Shown: positions 24,997-34,427, numbered from the stretch's first letter. The stretch: 35,126 nucleotides of DNA from Roseiflexaceae bacterium (GCA_947450095.1 CANFUF010000019.1:1-35126); one strand, 5' to 3'. Notes: a model not told the origin generated them from the sequence alone. Made by a program: numbers and translations.

Positions 24997-25779
24997 TTAT
25001 TCTTTGTCAGCAACCACGTCGGCGCCAGCGGCATCCATCATGGCGGCTTGCGAGATGCCATGGTCGCTGCGCAATGATTCGCGGCGATTTTGGCCTTCGA
25101 TGGCGGCATCGGCGATCCGGCTGGTAATCAAGCGGATGCTGCGGATGGCGTCGTCGTTACACGGCACGACATAATCGATGTTGTCGGGGTCACAATTGGT
25201 GTCGACCATGGCAACGATGGGGATACTGACCTTGAGGGCTTCGGCCAAGGCCAAGGTTTCTTTGTGGGGGTCAACAATGAAAATCGCACTTGGGACGCGA
25301 TCCATGTTTTTGAGACCACTGAATACCTTGTTGAGCTTCTCGATTTCTTCGATACGCTTCTGGGCTTCGGCTTTGGTCAAGCGGCTGAAATCACCACGGT
25401 CGCGTTGGGCTTCGAGGTCGGCCATGTAGCGCAAGCGGCGACGAATGGTTGAGAAATTGGTCAACGTACCACCCAACCAACGCTGGGTAATGTAGAGCTG
25501 ATTCGAGCGGGTGGCTTCTTGTTGGATGGTCTCTTGGGCTTGTTTTTTGGTGCCCACAAAGAGAATCTTGCCACCGGCAGCGACGGTTTCGACCACGTAG
25601 TTGTAGGCACTGTTGAGGCCGTCAACGGTTTGTTGTAGGTCGAGGACGTGGATACCGTTGCGGGCCCCAAAGATATAAGGCTTCATTTTGGGGTTCCAAC
25701 GGCGAGTTTGGTGACCGAAGTGGGCGCCGGCTTCGAGCAGGGCGCGCAATGAGGCAATGCGACTTGTGTTGTCCGTCAC
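24997..25779 (-). CDS. rpsB: 30S ribosomal protein S2
   Basis: A 260-residue small-subunit protein. It has the family signatures [25 protein letters not shown] (about residues 14-38), [23 protein letters not shown] and the late VDTNCDP with [10 protein letters not shown]. The length is typical. AAAGGAG precedes the ATG. It is the first gene of a long run through tsf, pyrH, frr, uppS, cdsA and rseP. A strong promoter and a structured leader lie directly upstream, as expected if S2 controls its own synthesis. Confidence 0.97.
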   Translation of the reverse strand: MTDNTSRIASLRALLEAGAHFGHQTRRWNPKMKPYIFGARNGIHVLDLQQTVDGLNSAYNYVVETVAAGGKILFVGTKKQAQETIQQEATRSNQLYITQRWLGGTLTNFSTIRRRLRYMADLEAQRDRGDFSRLTKAEAQKRIEEIEKLNKVFSGLKNMDRVPSAIFIVDPHKETLALAEALKVSIPIVAMVDTNCDPDNIDYVVPCNDDAIRSIRLITSRIADAAIEGQNRRESLRSDHGISQAAMMDAAGADVVADKE

Positions 25780-25900
25780 GGGAGGCTCCTTTTTTGTTGA
25801 TACGTTTGTCTACGTAAACCGCCACTTCTGTCACGCTGGGTGAGACGCCAAAGGCGCAGGATTCACCACAATCGAGAAGTGTGTGTCGTTTGCATACCGC
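25780..25900 (-). promoter_or_regulatory. Structured 5' leader of rpsB, candidate S2 autoregulatory element
   Basis: About 120 bases of leader contain three nested helices. The outer is CACTTCT/AGAAGTG (25881-25875 with 25829-25823). The middle is GGTGA/TCACC (25867-25863 with 25843-25839). The inner is CGCC/GGCG (25856-25853 with 25849-25846) closed by a three-base loop. Unpaired segments between helices form internal loops. In E. coli S2 represses rpsB-tsf through the leader, so a similar role is plausible. This is inference; I do not recognise a described RNA family. Confidence 0.5.
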
Positions 25901-25904
25901 ATTT

Positions 25905-25934
25905 AGTATAGCATATGCACGTGGTGAGGGGCAA
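25905..25934 (-). promoter_or_regulatory. Promoter of the rpsB operon
   Basis: On the minus strand TTGCCC (25934-25929), 18 bases, then TATACT (25910-25905). Transcription would start near 25898. The -35 box begins eight bases after the stop codon of the ATC-hydrolase-family gene on the same strand, so some readthrough from that gene is possible. Confidence 0.7.
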
Positions 25935-25941
25935 ACGCAGG

Positions 25942-26442
25942 TTATTCGACCGTTGTGTCTGATTGTGGATGCTGACGATAGCGGAAGTCGCAATGACTCG
26001 CCCCTTGCATGATGGTCTGGGTACGGGTTAGCGCAATATCCGCATTGAAGCCTTCAATCAAGGCATAATCGCGATTACACGACAAAATTGCGCCTAATTC
26101 GGGGATGCCGAGGCTTTGATATAGCTCGGCATAGCGGCATTTGGTCACATTAAACCCAAAGGCCTCGGGCGTGCGTTCGACGACGTCGATGCGCAAGGCA
26201 TCGTCTTTGGTCCAGTATTGTAGGGTGGATTCAAATTCGGCTAGGCCACAGCCGCCAAATTCGCTGGCCAAATTGCCTCCTTGTTGTTGCGCCATGGCAA
26301 TGATGCTGTCGCGTACGGTGGCAAGCACCTCGGCGCGGTCGAATTTTTCACATAAGGCGGTGATGATAGGGGCCAACATGCGGGCTTCGATTTCGCGGCG
26401 AGTCAAGATGCCAATGCGGTTGAGGGTATCGGGTGGGGTCAT
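25942..26442 (-). CDS. L-2-amino-thiazoline-4-carboxylic acid hydrolase family protein
   Basis: A 166-residue protein resembling the ATC hydrolase family. The C-terminal half carries its conserved pattern: [44 protein letters not shown]. The three cysteines in CRY, SCNRD and HCDFRY are the family's conserved ones. The named activity opens a thiazoline ring during L-cysteine production in Pseudomonas, but most members are uncharacterised. The ATG at 26442 has AAGGAG eight bases upstream, so the open frame beyond it is not used. It diverges from a small membrane protein gene. Confidence 0.75.
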   Translation of the reverse strand: MTPPDTLNRIGILTRREIEARMLAPIITALCEKFDRAEVLATVRDSIIAMAQQQGGNLASEFGGCGLAEFESTLQYWTKDDALRIDVVERTPEAFGFNVTKCRYAELYQSLGIPELGAILSCNRDYALIEGFNADIALTRTQTIMQGASHCDFRYRQHPQSDTTVE

Positions 26443-26522
26443 GAGTCTACTCCTTGGCAACGACGATGCAGAGAATTCACGGTATACTAACGCCAAGAAT
26501 ACGCATATGCGGAGACTGGATA

Positions 26523-26699
26523 ATGCAAACAACCCCCGAACAACGAGTGAAGCGTGGCTGTAATTTTATTATACTCTTGACGGCGATTTTGGCGGCCATC
26601 AACGCCTCGGCCAATGGTATCCACAGCATTTACACCCAGATTTTTTTTGGCATATTTGTGCTCGCTATTATCGCTTGGATTGGTGTGCGCCGGACGTAA
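26523..26699 (+). CDS. Small two-helix membrane protein, unknown function
   Basis: A 58-residue protein, [14 protein letters not shown] followed by two hydrophobic segments (about residues 15-32 and 36-54) and a basic end VRRT. It resembles no family I can name. GGAG lies about nine bases before the ATG; a TATACT at 26483-26488 may be the -10, but the -35 is unclear. The uridine-phosphorylase-like gene follows after 34 bases on the same strand, so they may share a transcript. Moderate confidence that it is translated. Confidence 0.5.
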   Translation: MQTTPEQRVKRGCNFIILLTAILAAINASANGIHSIYTQIFFGIFVLAIIAWIGVRRT

Positions 26700-26733
26700 T
26701 ATTTTGTGAATTTTACATAAAAAGAGGAATGTG

Positions 26734-27510
26734 ATGAGCAATCAGCGATTTTATCATATTGGTTTTGGTGTTGATGATTTTGCGGGGCATCAGCCCAAAA
26801 TGGCTTTGATTTCGGGCGATCCCGAGCGGGCAGCCTTGATTGCCCAGAACTACTTGCAGGGGGCGCGCACGTTGTCGGATCACCGCGGGTTGCATAGTTC
26901 GCTAGCGTTTTTGGGTAACGGCACGCCGGTAATCTCGGCCACGAGTGGTATGGGAGCCCCATCACTGAGCATTGTGGTCAATGAATTGGTGCAAGTGGGG
27001 ATTACCACGATTATCCGGGTAGGGACGTGTGGTTCGATTCAGCCACATGTGATGCCTGGTCACGTGGTGGTGTCGCAGGCGGCGTTATGCCGGCAAGGGG
27101 CGGCGGCAGACATTGCGCCACTGGAGTTCCCGGCGGCGGCCGACCCCTATGTCACCATTGCCTTGATGAATGCAGCCAAGGCACACCAGATTCCGGCACA
27201 TATGGGGGTGACGGCGTCGGTGGATACGTTTTATGAGGGCCAAGAGCGTCATGCCTCGGCCAACCCGCATTTGTTGCGTACACATATTGGTGCGACGGCC
27301 GAGTATCAAAATCTACGGATTGTCAATTACGAAATGGAAGCAGGCACGTTGTTCAAAATGGGGCTGGTGTATGGCTTTGCAGCGGGCTGTGTCTGTGCTG
27401 CAGTCGCCCAACGCACCAATGCCGAAACGATTGTGCTCGACCAAAAAGCCGAAGGAGTCGATCGGGCGATTCGCACGGCAGTGGCGGCGCTTGAATTATT
27501 GGCTGGCTAA
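26734..27510 (+). CDS. Nucleoside phosphorylase, uridine phosphorylase-like
   Basis: A 258-residue protein of the PNP/UDP phosphorylase family. Motifs: ALISGDPERA (about 23-32) with the phosphate-binding Gly and Arg, SATSGMGAPSLSIVVNEL (about 69-86), IIRVGTCGSIQP (about 92-103) and the nucleoside-binding NYEMEAGTLF. FYEGQERH resembles uridine phosphorylase. It would split a nucleoside with phosphate to base and ribose-1-phosphate in the cytoplasm. I use the ATG at 26734, with AGAGGA upstream, rather than the adjacent GTG at 26731. The end overlaps the convergent serine hydrolase by 15 bases. Confidence 0.87.
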   Translation: MSNQRFYHIGFGVDDFAGHQPKMALISGDPERAALIAQNYLQGARTLSDHRGLHSSLAFLGNGTPVISATSGMGAPSLSIVVNELVQVGITTIIRVGTCGSIQPHVMPGHVVVSQAALCRQGAAADIAPLEFPAAADPYVTIALMNAAKAHQIPAHMGVTASVDTFYEGQERHASANPHLLRTHIGATAEYQNLRIVNYEMEAGTLFKMGLVYGFAAGCVCAAVAQRTNAETIVLDQKAEGVDRAIRTAVAALELLAG

Positions 27511-28713
27511 TTGGGCCAAGTAGGTGGCGATCCCTTCGACATCGGTGGTTTCGTAGTTGCTCAAAATAACCACGGTGATGTCGTTGTCGGTGAAATTGCC
27601 GAGGAAGGTGCGGATACCGCTAGCCATGCCGTCGTGATGCACGACAGTCATGTTGCCAAGTGGGTAGAGCATTACGCCCAGCCCGTAGCGTTTGATTTGG
27701 GGGGTGCGCATCATCGCCAATGTGTCGGCATGGAGCATACGCCCCTCGGCCAACGCACGGTCCCAACGAAACAAATCATCAACGGTGGAATAGAGCGCGC
27801 CTGCCGAATCGAGCGTCGATGCGTCAATCGCGGCGGCAGCGACGCCACGGCGGAGCCAGCCGTGGGCGAGGCTGGGGTCGTTGCCGTTGCGACTATGGTC
27901 GTAGCCGGTATCGTTGAGCCCCAGTGGGGCGGTGATTTCGTTGCGGATTAAATCAGCATATGGCGTTCCCGTGACATATTCGAGAATGGCTCCCAGTAAC
28001 ACATACCCCGAATTTGAATAGCGAAATGCACTGCCCGGCGTGAATTGTAAGGGGTTATTGCGAAAGCGGGCGATGAGTTCTTCACGGGTAGTGGCATTAG
28101 CTTGGGTGGCATCAAAATTGCGAAATTCGGTGTAATCGGGGATACCAGATGAATGTGACAACAAATGGCGAATCGTGACCTGTCCCCAAGCCGGTGGGCA
28201 GGCCTCGATATAATTGCAGATACCGTCGTCGATATTGAGCCGCCCTTGTTCGTGCAATCGCAGGACTAATGTGGCGGTGAATTGTTTGGATAACGAGGCC
28301 AGGCGGAAGCGGGTCGTGGCCGTGTTGTGGGTGGTGGTGTTAGCCATGCCGTAGCCATGGCGGAGCAAAATCTGGCCATGGCGCGCAACCAATACGCTCC
28401 CACTAAATAACCCGGCATCAACCAGATTATGCATGTGTTTGCCAAATACGGTTTCGTCACCAATTGACCCGACCTCGATGGGGTCGAGGACAGGTGCTTG
28501 GGCTGCATCAGTGAGTGGTTGCAATGCGATGGCCGTCGGAGTAATCACGGGTTGAAAAAACGCCGTTGTGCCATCGGGTGTCACCGTCGGTAACTGTGGT
28601 ATGCCGTTATTCGGGTCACTACTAGTATTGCTGCCATTGTTGATGACGAGCGGTTGCGCATTACAACTGCAACAGGCAATCGTGCAGCAAAGCAAAATTA
28701 ACAGGGTGCGCAT
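27496..28713 (-). CDS. Serine hydrolase, class C beta-lactamase-like (beta-lactamase family, PF00144-type)
   Basis: A 405-residue protein. A short hydrophobic signal sequence with a cysteine-rich end (LLILLCCTIACCSC) suggests a secreted lipoprotein, although no perfect lipobox is present. A variable Ser/Asn/Pro linker precedes the catalytic domain. SLSK (in RLASLSKQF) is the nucleophile-Lys motif, YSN (in FRYSNSGYVLLG) is the Tyr-x-Asn motif, and HDG (in HHDGMASG) takes the place of KTG, as in many penicillin-binding esterase-type members. Also typical is LLSHSSGIPDY. It could be a D-Ala-D-Ala carboxypeptidase, an esterase or a peptidase. It overlaps the upstream glycosyltransferase end by 16 bases, suggesting one transcript. 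Confidence 0.85.
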   Translation of the reverse strand: MRTLLILLCCTIACCSCNAQPLVINNGSNTSSDPNNGIPQLPTVTPDGTTAFFQPVITPTAIALQPLTDAAQAPVLDPIEVGSIGDETVFGKHMHNLVDAGLFSGSVLVARHGQILLRHGYGMANTTTHNTATTRFRLASLSKQFTATLVLRLHEQGRLNIDDGICNYIEACPPAWGQVTIRHLLSHSSGIPDYTEFRNFDATQANATTREELIARFRNNPLQFTPGSAFRYSNSGYVLLGAILEYVTGTPYADLIRNEITAPLGLNDTGYDHSRNGNDPSLAHGWLRRGVAAAAIDASTLDSAGALYSTVDDLFRWDRALAEGRMLHADTLAMMRTPQIKRYGLGVMLYPLGNMTVVHHDGMASGIRTFLGNFTDNDITVVILSNYETTDVEGIATYLAQLASQ

Positions 28714-29969
28714 GCGTGTGTGGTATCGCTATGGGTGCGGATTTGACTACGGTAAACGTCGAGCACATCACAACCAATGTTGCTCCAGCCGTAGCGTTGG
28801 GCGCGTTCACGCGCTGCCAACCCTAATGTATGGGCAAAATGGGCATCGCTTAGCACGCGTACCAAATTTGCGGCGAGGGCTGGTGCGTCGTCGGGTACGG
28901 TCAATAAACCGTTGATTCCATCATTGATGATGGTGGCCGGGCCGCCGGCGCTGGTGGCAATCACTGGCCGACCGCTTGCAAGTGCCTCGAGGGCAGCCAT
29001 GCCGAATGATTCGTAATGTGATGGCATGGTAACGACATCGGCGGCTGCATGATAGAGCGAAAGTTGGCTTTGGGGACGGGCACCGATGAATTTGATGGCA
29101 TGGCGGATGCCTAATTCGGTGCGGATTTGGTCGAGGCGGCGTTGTTCCGTGTTCCACAATTCCGGTTGTTCATCACTCGCGCCCCCAATCACCACGGCGG
29201 TGGTATCGGCAAGGTGTGGGTTGTGTTGGCGCACGAGGGCGACGGCACGAATCAGGGCATCGATGCCTTTGAGTGGTTCGATGCGGCCAACGAGTAACAC
29301 GATTGGGGTGGGTTGGGCAGGTAGCCCTAGGGCGGCGCGTGCTTCGGCCATGTCGTGGGGATGGAAGCGCTTGAGGTCGACGCCACACGGGATGATTTTG
29401 ATGCGATCTGGTACGGCTTCGTAATGCCAGACCATTTGTTGCAGATCAAGAGGTGTGGCTGCCACCACCACATCGGCTTCGCGCATCAGACGCTCTTCGA
29501 GGGCGATGCGCTGGCCGGTTTCACGCTCTTCGTCACTACGGGCCACGTGGTTTTTCATGGCGCCGAGCGTGTGGAACATGTGTACCAAGGGGATTCCCCA
29601 GACCTCACGGAGCGCAAGCCCAATAATCCCTGAGACAAAATAGTGACTGTGGATAATATCGTAATGAAAATGATGTTGCTGGGCATACTGTTGCATCCCA
29701 GCCACAAATTCTGCTTGGTGATCGAGGATGAGGTTTTTATCGTATGGTGCTTCTGGACCAGCAGGTAACGTAACCAAGGTGACATTGCGCTCAACAGCGG
29801 TAATCCGCGGTGACAGTGGGTCTTGACTACGAGTAAATATATCAACAATGATGCCACGACGTCCCAGCTCGCGGCTTAATTCACGGACGTAGACATTCAT
29901 GCCGCCGGCTTCTTTGCCACCGAGGCCGGCTAATGGGCTGGTATGGACACTCAACATCGCAACGCGCAT
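28698..29969 (-). CDS. GT4 family glycosyltransferase (MshA / sucrose-phosphate-synthase-like)
   Basis: A 423-residue GT-B fold enzyme. The N-terminal GGKEAGGMNVYVRELSRELGRRG (about 17-39) is the acceptor-side glycine loop typical of MshA and sucrose synthase relatives. The C-terminal donor site has VGRIEPLKGID (about 227-237) and the retaining E-x7-E motif ESFGMAALEALASG, then GGPATIINDG. The donor is probably a UDP- or GDP-sugar. The acceptor is unknown: mycothiol-type inositol phosphate is one possibility, surface glycan another. There is no signal peptide, so it acts in the cytoplasm. The last residues overlap the downstream serine hydrolase. Confidence 0.87.
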   Translation of the reverse strand: MRVAMLSVHTSPLAGLGGKEAGGMNVYVRELSRELGRRGIIVDIFTRSQDPLSPRITAVERNVTLVTLPAGPEAPYDKNLILDHQAEFVAGMQQYAQQHHFHYDIIHSHYFVSGIIGLALREVWGIPLVHMFHTLGAMKNHVARSDEERETGQRIALEERLMREADVVVAATPLDLQQMVWHYEAVPDRIKIIPCGVDLKRFHPHDMAEARAALGLPAQPTPIVLLVGRIEPLKGIDALIRAVALVRQHNPHLADTTAVVIGGASDEQPELWNTEQRRLDQIRTELGIRHAIKFIGARPQSQLSLYHAAADVVTMPSHYESFGMAALEALASGRPVIATSAGGPATIINDGINGLLTVPDDAPALAANLVRVLSDAHFAHTLGLAARERAQRYGWSNIGCDVLDVYRSQIRTHSDTTHACAPC

Positions 29970-30056
29970 CTTTTTCTCCCGTGCATCGCTGTCGTTTTAT
30001 ATACTTACTCGTACGCAGAAGTGCACTAAACAGATGTAAACCCGATATCCAATGAT

Positions 30057-31961
30057 TCACGATTGCGGCACTGAATTGACGGTTGCCAAGATAAAAATAA
30101 CTACAAGCAGTATAAAACAGATTCCTGATAAACCAATGAGGATAATTCGTTGCCAATCAAGGAATTGACGATTGGGAGGGAGGATTCGTTCAAATCCAAA
30201 CACGGCCCAGCGGTATTGAGTTGGCTCTTTCGTGGTGGTGTGCTGAAGCCAATTCCCCGTTTCACCCAAATCAAAGACAAATTCACTCATGGGAATCACG
30301 GCGATTGTCAATTCACTCAGCACAACCCGACTATCGCTGTTTTGATAGGCGGTCATTTGGGCAATGAGGTTTTCGACTTTGGGCAGTAATTTCCATTCGG
30401 GGCGGATGCCGTGGTGTTCTTGCAGGCGATAGACGGTGCGTGGCGTACAGTATTGGCTAATCCACTGCTGTTCGGCATAATTGGTGTCATCTTGAGCGGT
30501 GAATTGGGTCGGTTGCCGGCGCCAATCCATACGTTGTTGTTGGTAGAGTTGGCCGTTGCCGCGACATTCCCCGCAGGTAACGTAGGTTTTGCCCTGACAG
30601 CGGGTGCAGATAGGCGCTGGTGTATCATCGTTATCACGCGGGAGTGGTTGTCCGTTACAACTAGGGCAGATTTGTTGGCCGTTTTGGCAATGGGGGCAGG
30701 TGATTTGGCGCAGACTTCCAGGCACGATGACTTGCCCGGCGCTGGCTGATGTGGTGATTTGGGCAGGTGGTAAGTTGATTGACCAACGGTCAGTGGTGGG
30801 TGGTTTTGATACCTCACTGTACGCTTCGTCACGCTCGACGCTGGTAATGAGCGTGGGTGGGAGCCGAGTTTCGATGATGACCTGTAAGGTGTAATGGTAA
30901 ATCGTCCGGTTTTGGATTGATTTGATATTGGCGAGGCGCCCGAGTAATTGGCGGCGCCAATAGCCTTGGGTGCCCCAATCGCTTAACACGGTTGCGATTA
31001 CCTCGTTTGTGCCGGTTTGTTGGCCAAAGGTGAGGGTGTCATTTACGGTGTCATGGTCGATGTCGATGGCTAATGCCGATTCGACGGGGTGGAGCGGAGT
31101 GTGTACATTGGGAGTATTTGCGGCACTTGTTGGCACGGTAACCACCGTCTGTGCCGTATGTTTGGCGATGATTTTGTCGATATCAGTCATGGCCGCAGTG
31201 GCGGTTTGGTAGCGGTCGGTAGGGGTTTGCGCCAGTAATTTAGCAAACACATCGTCGAGCTCGACGGGCAAGCCATCGCCACTACGGGATTTGAGGGTGG
31301 GGACGGGATCGCTACGCTCTGCATCCCACGGCAGATTGCCGGTTAGTACTTCGAATAGTACCACTCCCATGCTAAACAAATCAGAGTGGTAGGTGGCGTT
31401 TTGGGGAGCGGTGGCTTGCTCGGGCGCCATATAGCCGGGCGTGCCAATGGTCGTGGGGGTGATGGTGCTGGACGTCGTTCCCAGCTCACGCGCCACCCCG
31501 AAATCAATCAAGGCGGTACGCCCCGTGTCGTGGTCAATCAAAATATTGCTGGGAGTGACGTCGCGATGGATGACCCCTTGGGTATGGATGTAATCCAGCG
31601 CCGCTGCGAGGGCATTGGCAATCCGCAGGCTCTGTTCGATGCCGAGGCGGCGGTGGGCGGTGAGCAGTTGGCGGACCGACACCCCCGGCACATAATCCAT
31701 GATGGTGTAGTGGAACGGGTAGAGGTAGCCGTGGTCGTAGATGCGTGGAATGGCCACATGATCGAGGCGATTCATCAGTATGGCTTCGCGACTAAATAAT
31801 TCGACTTCGTGTGGCACACTCGTATTGGTTAATTTGACGGCAAACAGGCGGTGCGTAAAGGTACGATGACGCGCCAACCAGATGCGCGCCGTCGCCCCCC
31901 GCCCAATTTGGCGTTCGAGTTGATAATTCCCAATTCGTTGTGGCACAGGTGCTTGCGTCAC
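30057..31961 (-). CDS. Serine/threonine protein kinase with DnaJ-like zinc cluster and C-terminal membrane helix
   Basis: A 634-residue protein. The kinase domain (about 11-265) is complete: GRGATARIW (glycine loop), AVK (Lys43), HRDVTPSNIL (Asp134), DFGVAR (Asp153) and GYMAPEQ. A region of unknown fold (about 270-415) follows. Then come four CxxC pairs, CPHC...CPSC and CTRC...CGEC, between about 422 and 466, with GNGQ-type spacers like the DnaJ zinc domain; two zinc sites are likely. A final segment near 600-625 is one membrane helix ending just before the C-terminus, unlike the usual mid-protein helix of PknB. The start is GTG at 31961, overlapping the SMP-30 stop (GTGA), with GGAGGAG before it. 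Substrates are unknown. Confidence 0.87.
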   Translation of the reverse strand: MTQAPVPQRIGNYQLERQIGRGATARIWLARHRTFTHRLFAVKLTNTSVPHEVELFSREAILMNRLDHVAIPRIYDHGYLYPFHYTIMDYVPGVSVRQLLTAHRRLGIEQSLRIANALAAALDYIHTQGVIHRDVTPSNILIDHDTGRTALIDFGVARELGTTSSTITPTTIGTPGYMAPEQATAPQNATYHSDLFSMGVVLFEVLTGNLPWDAERSDPVPTLKSRSGDGLPVELDDVFAKLLAQTPTDRYQTATAAMTDIDKIIAKHTAQTVVTVPTSAANTPNVHTPLHPVESALAIDIDHDTVNDTLTFGQQTGTNEVIATVLSDWGTQGYWRRQLLGRLANIKSIQNRTIYHYTLQVIIETRLPPTLITSVERDEAYSEVSKPPTTDRWSINLPPAQITTSASAGQVIVPGSLRQITCPHCQNGQQICPSCNGQPLPRDNDDTPAPICTRCQGKTYVTCGECRGNGQLYQQQRMDWRRQPTQFTAQDDTNYAEQQWISQYCTPRTVYRLQEHHGIRPEWKLLPKVENLIAQMTAYQNSDSRVVLSELTIAVIPMSEFVFDLGETGNWLQHTTTKEPTQYRWAVFGFERILPPNRQFLDWQRIILIGLSGICFILLVVIFILATVNSVPQS

Positions 31962-32809
31962 CGTTCTCCTCCACAAACCGGCACCCCAGGGGTGGTGGTG
32001 CGGATGCGATAAACGGAGGTGCGGGCCGTGATGTAGAGCGTCTGCAAATCGGCATCGCCCCAGGCTAAATTAGCCGGTAATTCGGGCATGGCAATGATGC
32101 CAATCAATGCACCACTCGGCTCAAATACCCAGATGCCGGTGGCGCCTGCTACATACAGACGACCGGCTTGGTCGACCTTCATGCCGTCGGGTGAGCCGGG
32201 CTGGGGGTGGTCCATGTCAAATGGCGTGCGGCTATTGGTAAGCGTGCCATCAATGGCCACGTCAAAGGCGCGCACATGCCGGCGGCGTGAATCGCCGATA
32301 TAGAGGGTTTTTTCATCTGGGGCAAACGCCAGCCCATTGGGGCGGTCGAAATCAGTACCCACCAGCACAATTTGGCCATCGGGATGGACGGCATAGACGC
32401 CGTTGAGGGGCTGTTCGCGTTGGGATTCGTCGATGCCATACGGTGGATCAGTAAAAAATATCATGCCGTCGGAGCGTACCACCACGTCGTTGGGGCTATT
32501 GAGGCGCTTGCCGTTGTAGCTATCAACGATGGTATGGGGTTGGCCGTGGATGTCGCTGCGGCTGACGCGGCGGTTGCCATGCTCACAGGCGACTACGAAG
32601 CCATTGCGGTCGCGGGTCAGGCCGTTGGAATTGCCACTCGGGTGGCGCCAACGACTGACGTGGCCGTCGGGTTGCCATTGGTAGATGCAATCGCCGGGGA
32701 TATCCGAAAAGCGCAACACGCCATCACACCAGACGGGACCTTCGGTAAACAAAAATCCGGTGGCAATCCGTTCGGCATTACCGCCAGCAAACAGCGTTTT
32801 GAGTTTCAT
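31958..32809 (-). CDS. SMP-30 / gluconolactonase family protein
   Basis: A 283-residue six-bladed beta-propeller lactonase-like protein. The metal-site residues are in FTEGPVW (Glu), NSPNDVVV (Asn/Asp) and GSPDGMKVD (Asp), the usual positions for the family. [17 protein letters not shown] is another family motif. It probably hydrolyses a sugar lactone such as gluconolactone. The ATG at 32809 overlaps the glpK stop (ATGA) and GAGG lies eight bases upstream. It sits between glpK and a protein kinase in one coupled operon. The substrate is unknown. Confidence 0.88.
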   Translation of the reverse strand: MKLKTLFAGGNAERIATGFLFTEGPVWCDGVLRFSDIPGDCIYQWQPDGHVSRWRHPSGNSNGLTRDRNGFVVACEHGNRRVSRSDIHGQPHTIVDSYNGKRLNSPNDVVVRSDGMIFFTDPPYGIDESQREQPLNGVYAVHPDGQIVLVGTDFDRPNGLAFAPDEKTLYIGDSRRRHVRAFDVAIDGTLTNSRTPFDMDHPQPGSPDGMKVDQAGRLYVAGATGIWVFEPSGALIGIIAMPELPANLAWGDADLQTLYITARTSVYRIRTTTPGVPVCGGER

Positions 32810-34311
32810 TGAGCATCCTCGATCCAATTTAAGGTGCGACTGACGGCTTTTTTCCAGAGGGCATATTGCTGGTCACGGGTAGCGGCGGGCATATTGGGGG
32901 TCCAGCGTTGGTCTTCGCGCCAGTAGCGTTGCACATCGCCAAAGTCACGCCAAAAGCCGACGGCAATACCGGCAGCGTAGGCGGCGCCGAGGGCGGTGGT
33001 TTCGGCAATCACAGGGCGGATAACGGGCACGCCCACGACGTCACTTTGGAACTGCATCAGCAGGTTGTTGGCGGTCATACCGCCGTCTACTTTGAGCTGG
33101 GTGAGGGCCACGCCGCTGTCTTGTTCCATGGCGTCGAGCACTTCACGGGTTTGCCAGGCGACAGCTTCGAGTGCGGCCCGGGCGATATGGGATTTGGTGA
33201 CATAACGAGTCAATCCCACCATCACGCCACGGGCATCGCTACGCCAGTAGGGCGCAAATAATCCCGAAAACGCCGGCACCACAAACATACCACCGTTGTC
33301 GGGCACACTAGCGGCCAAGGCTTCGACATCGCTACTTTTGGCAATGATGCCGAGGTTGTCACGCAACCACTGTACCAACGCGCCGGCGATGGCGATGGAG
33401 CCTTCGAGGGCGTAGACGGCCGGCTGATTACCAAAGCGATAGGCCAGTGTGGTGAGCAAGCCATGGTGCGAGGGCACTGCAGTAGTGCCGGTGTTGAGTA
33501 ACATAAAACATCCCGTGCCGTAGGTGTTTTTGACATCGCCGGGGGCGATACAGGCTTGGCCAACCATGGCGGCGTGTTGGTCGCCGAGAGCGCCGGCCAC
33601 GGGCACGCCGGCGAGGATGCCGGTGGCGTGGCCATAGATGTCACTCGACGAACAGATGCGGGGCAACATGGCAGCGGGGATGTGCATGGCGGCGAGGATG
33701 TCGGCGTCCCAGGCGAGGGTATGCAGATTCATCAGCATGGTGCGACCGGCGTTGGTGACATCGGTGATGTGGATGCCGCCGTTGACGCCACCGGTCAGGT
33801 GCCAAATCAAAAAGGTATCGACGGTGCCAAACAGGGCGTCACCACGCTCGGCGTCGGCCCGCAGGCCGGTGACATTGTCGAGCAGCCAGCGGATTTTGGG
33901 GCCAGAAAAATAGGTGGCGAGTGGCAACCCCGTTTGGGCGCGGAAGCGATCGTTGCCGATGGCGCCGGCGAGTTCACGGCAAATGGTGTCGGTGCGCATA
34001 TCTTGCCAGACGATGGCGTTGGCGTAAGGGGTGCCGGTGTAGCGATTCCAGACGATGGTGGTTTCGCGTTGGTTGGTAATGCCGATGGCGGCGATATCGG
34101 TACGGCTGAGATTGGCGCTGGTGAAGGCTTCGCCGATGACTTGTTGGGTACGTTGCCAGATTTCTTGGGGGTCGTGCTCGACCCAACCTGGTTGGGGGTA
34201 GATTTGGGTGTGTTCGTGTTGGGCTATGGCGATGACTTGGCTGGTCTGATCAAAAATCATACAGCGGGTGCTGGTGGTGCCTTGGTCTATGGCGAGGATA
34301 TAGCGTGACAT
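32806..34311 (-). CDS. glpK: Glycerol kinase
   Basis: A 501-residue FGGY-family kinase making glycerol-3-phosphate from glycerol and ATP. Motifs: [13 protein letters not shown] (about 9-21), [29 protein letters not shown] (ATP site), [14 protein letters not shown] and [15 protein letters not shown]. The length matches E. coli GlpK. The ATG at 34311 has GGAG seven bases upstream. It is the first gene of the glpK / SMP-30 / kinase operon, with every junction overlapping by four bases. No glpF or glpD is adjacent. The promoter region contains a perfect inverted repeat. Confidence 0.96.
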   Translation of the reverse strand: MSRYILAIDQGTTSTRCMIFDQTSQVIAIAQHEHTQIYPQPGWVEHDPQEIWQRTQQVIGEAFTSANLSRTDIAAIGITNQRETTIVWNRYTGTPYANAIVWQDMRTDTICRELAGAIGNDRFRAQTGLPLATYFSGPKIRWLLDNVTGLRADAERGDALFGTVDTFLIWHLTGGVNGGIHITDVTNAGRTMLMNLHTLAWDADILAAMHIPAAMLPRICSSSDIYGHATGILAGVPVAGALGDQHAAMVGQACIAPGDVKNTYGTGCFMLLNTGTTAVPSHHGLLTTLAYRFGNQPAVYALEGSIAIAGALVQWLRDNLGIIAKSSDVEALAASVPDNGGMFVVPAFSGLFAPYWRSDARGVMVGLTRYVTKSHIARAALEAVAWQTREVLDAMEQDSGVALTQLKVDGGMTANNLLMQFQSDVVGVPVIRPVIAETTALGAAYAAGIAVGFWRDFGDVQRYWREDQRWTPNMPAATRDQQYALWKKAVSRTLNWIEDAQ

Positions 34312-34320
34312 ACGGCAACT

Positions 34321-34369
34321 CCACATACGATAGAACGCATCTCTGATGTATGCATTATATCGTATGTGG
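34321..34369 (-). promoter_or_regulatory. glpK promoter with a 12-bp inverted-repeat candidate operator
   Basis: CCACATACGATA (34321-34332) and its exact complement (34358-34369) flank 25 bases. A perfect minus-strand TATAAT (34359-34354) overlaps the right arm, and the predicted start (about 34347) lies between the arms. No good -35 is visible. Half-sites around the -10 and start would suit a repressor, for example a GlpR-type regulator; this is inference. Confidence 0.65.
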
Positions 34370-34398
34370 TGTGGGGGTGGGCGTTCGCAATTTGACTC

Positions 34399-34427
34399 TT
34401 GACAAATTTTGCAAACCTGCGTATTAT
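34399..34427 (+). promoter_or_regulatory. Near-consensus promoter of the orphan mini-gene
   Basis: TTGACA (34399-34404), exactly 17 bases, TATTAT (34422-34427). Transcription should begin near 34434. It is one of the two best promoters in the window and points away from glpK. Confidence 0.85.

Noticed and set aside
33556-34308. 250-codon plus-strand frame opposite glpK
   Set aside because: It is the antisense shadow of glpK, Gly/Val/Asp-rich as expected for the complement of a coding strand, with no recognisable motif.
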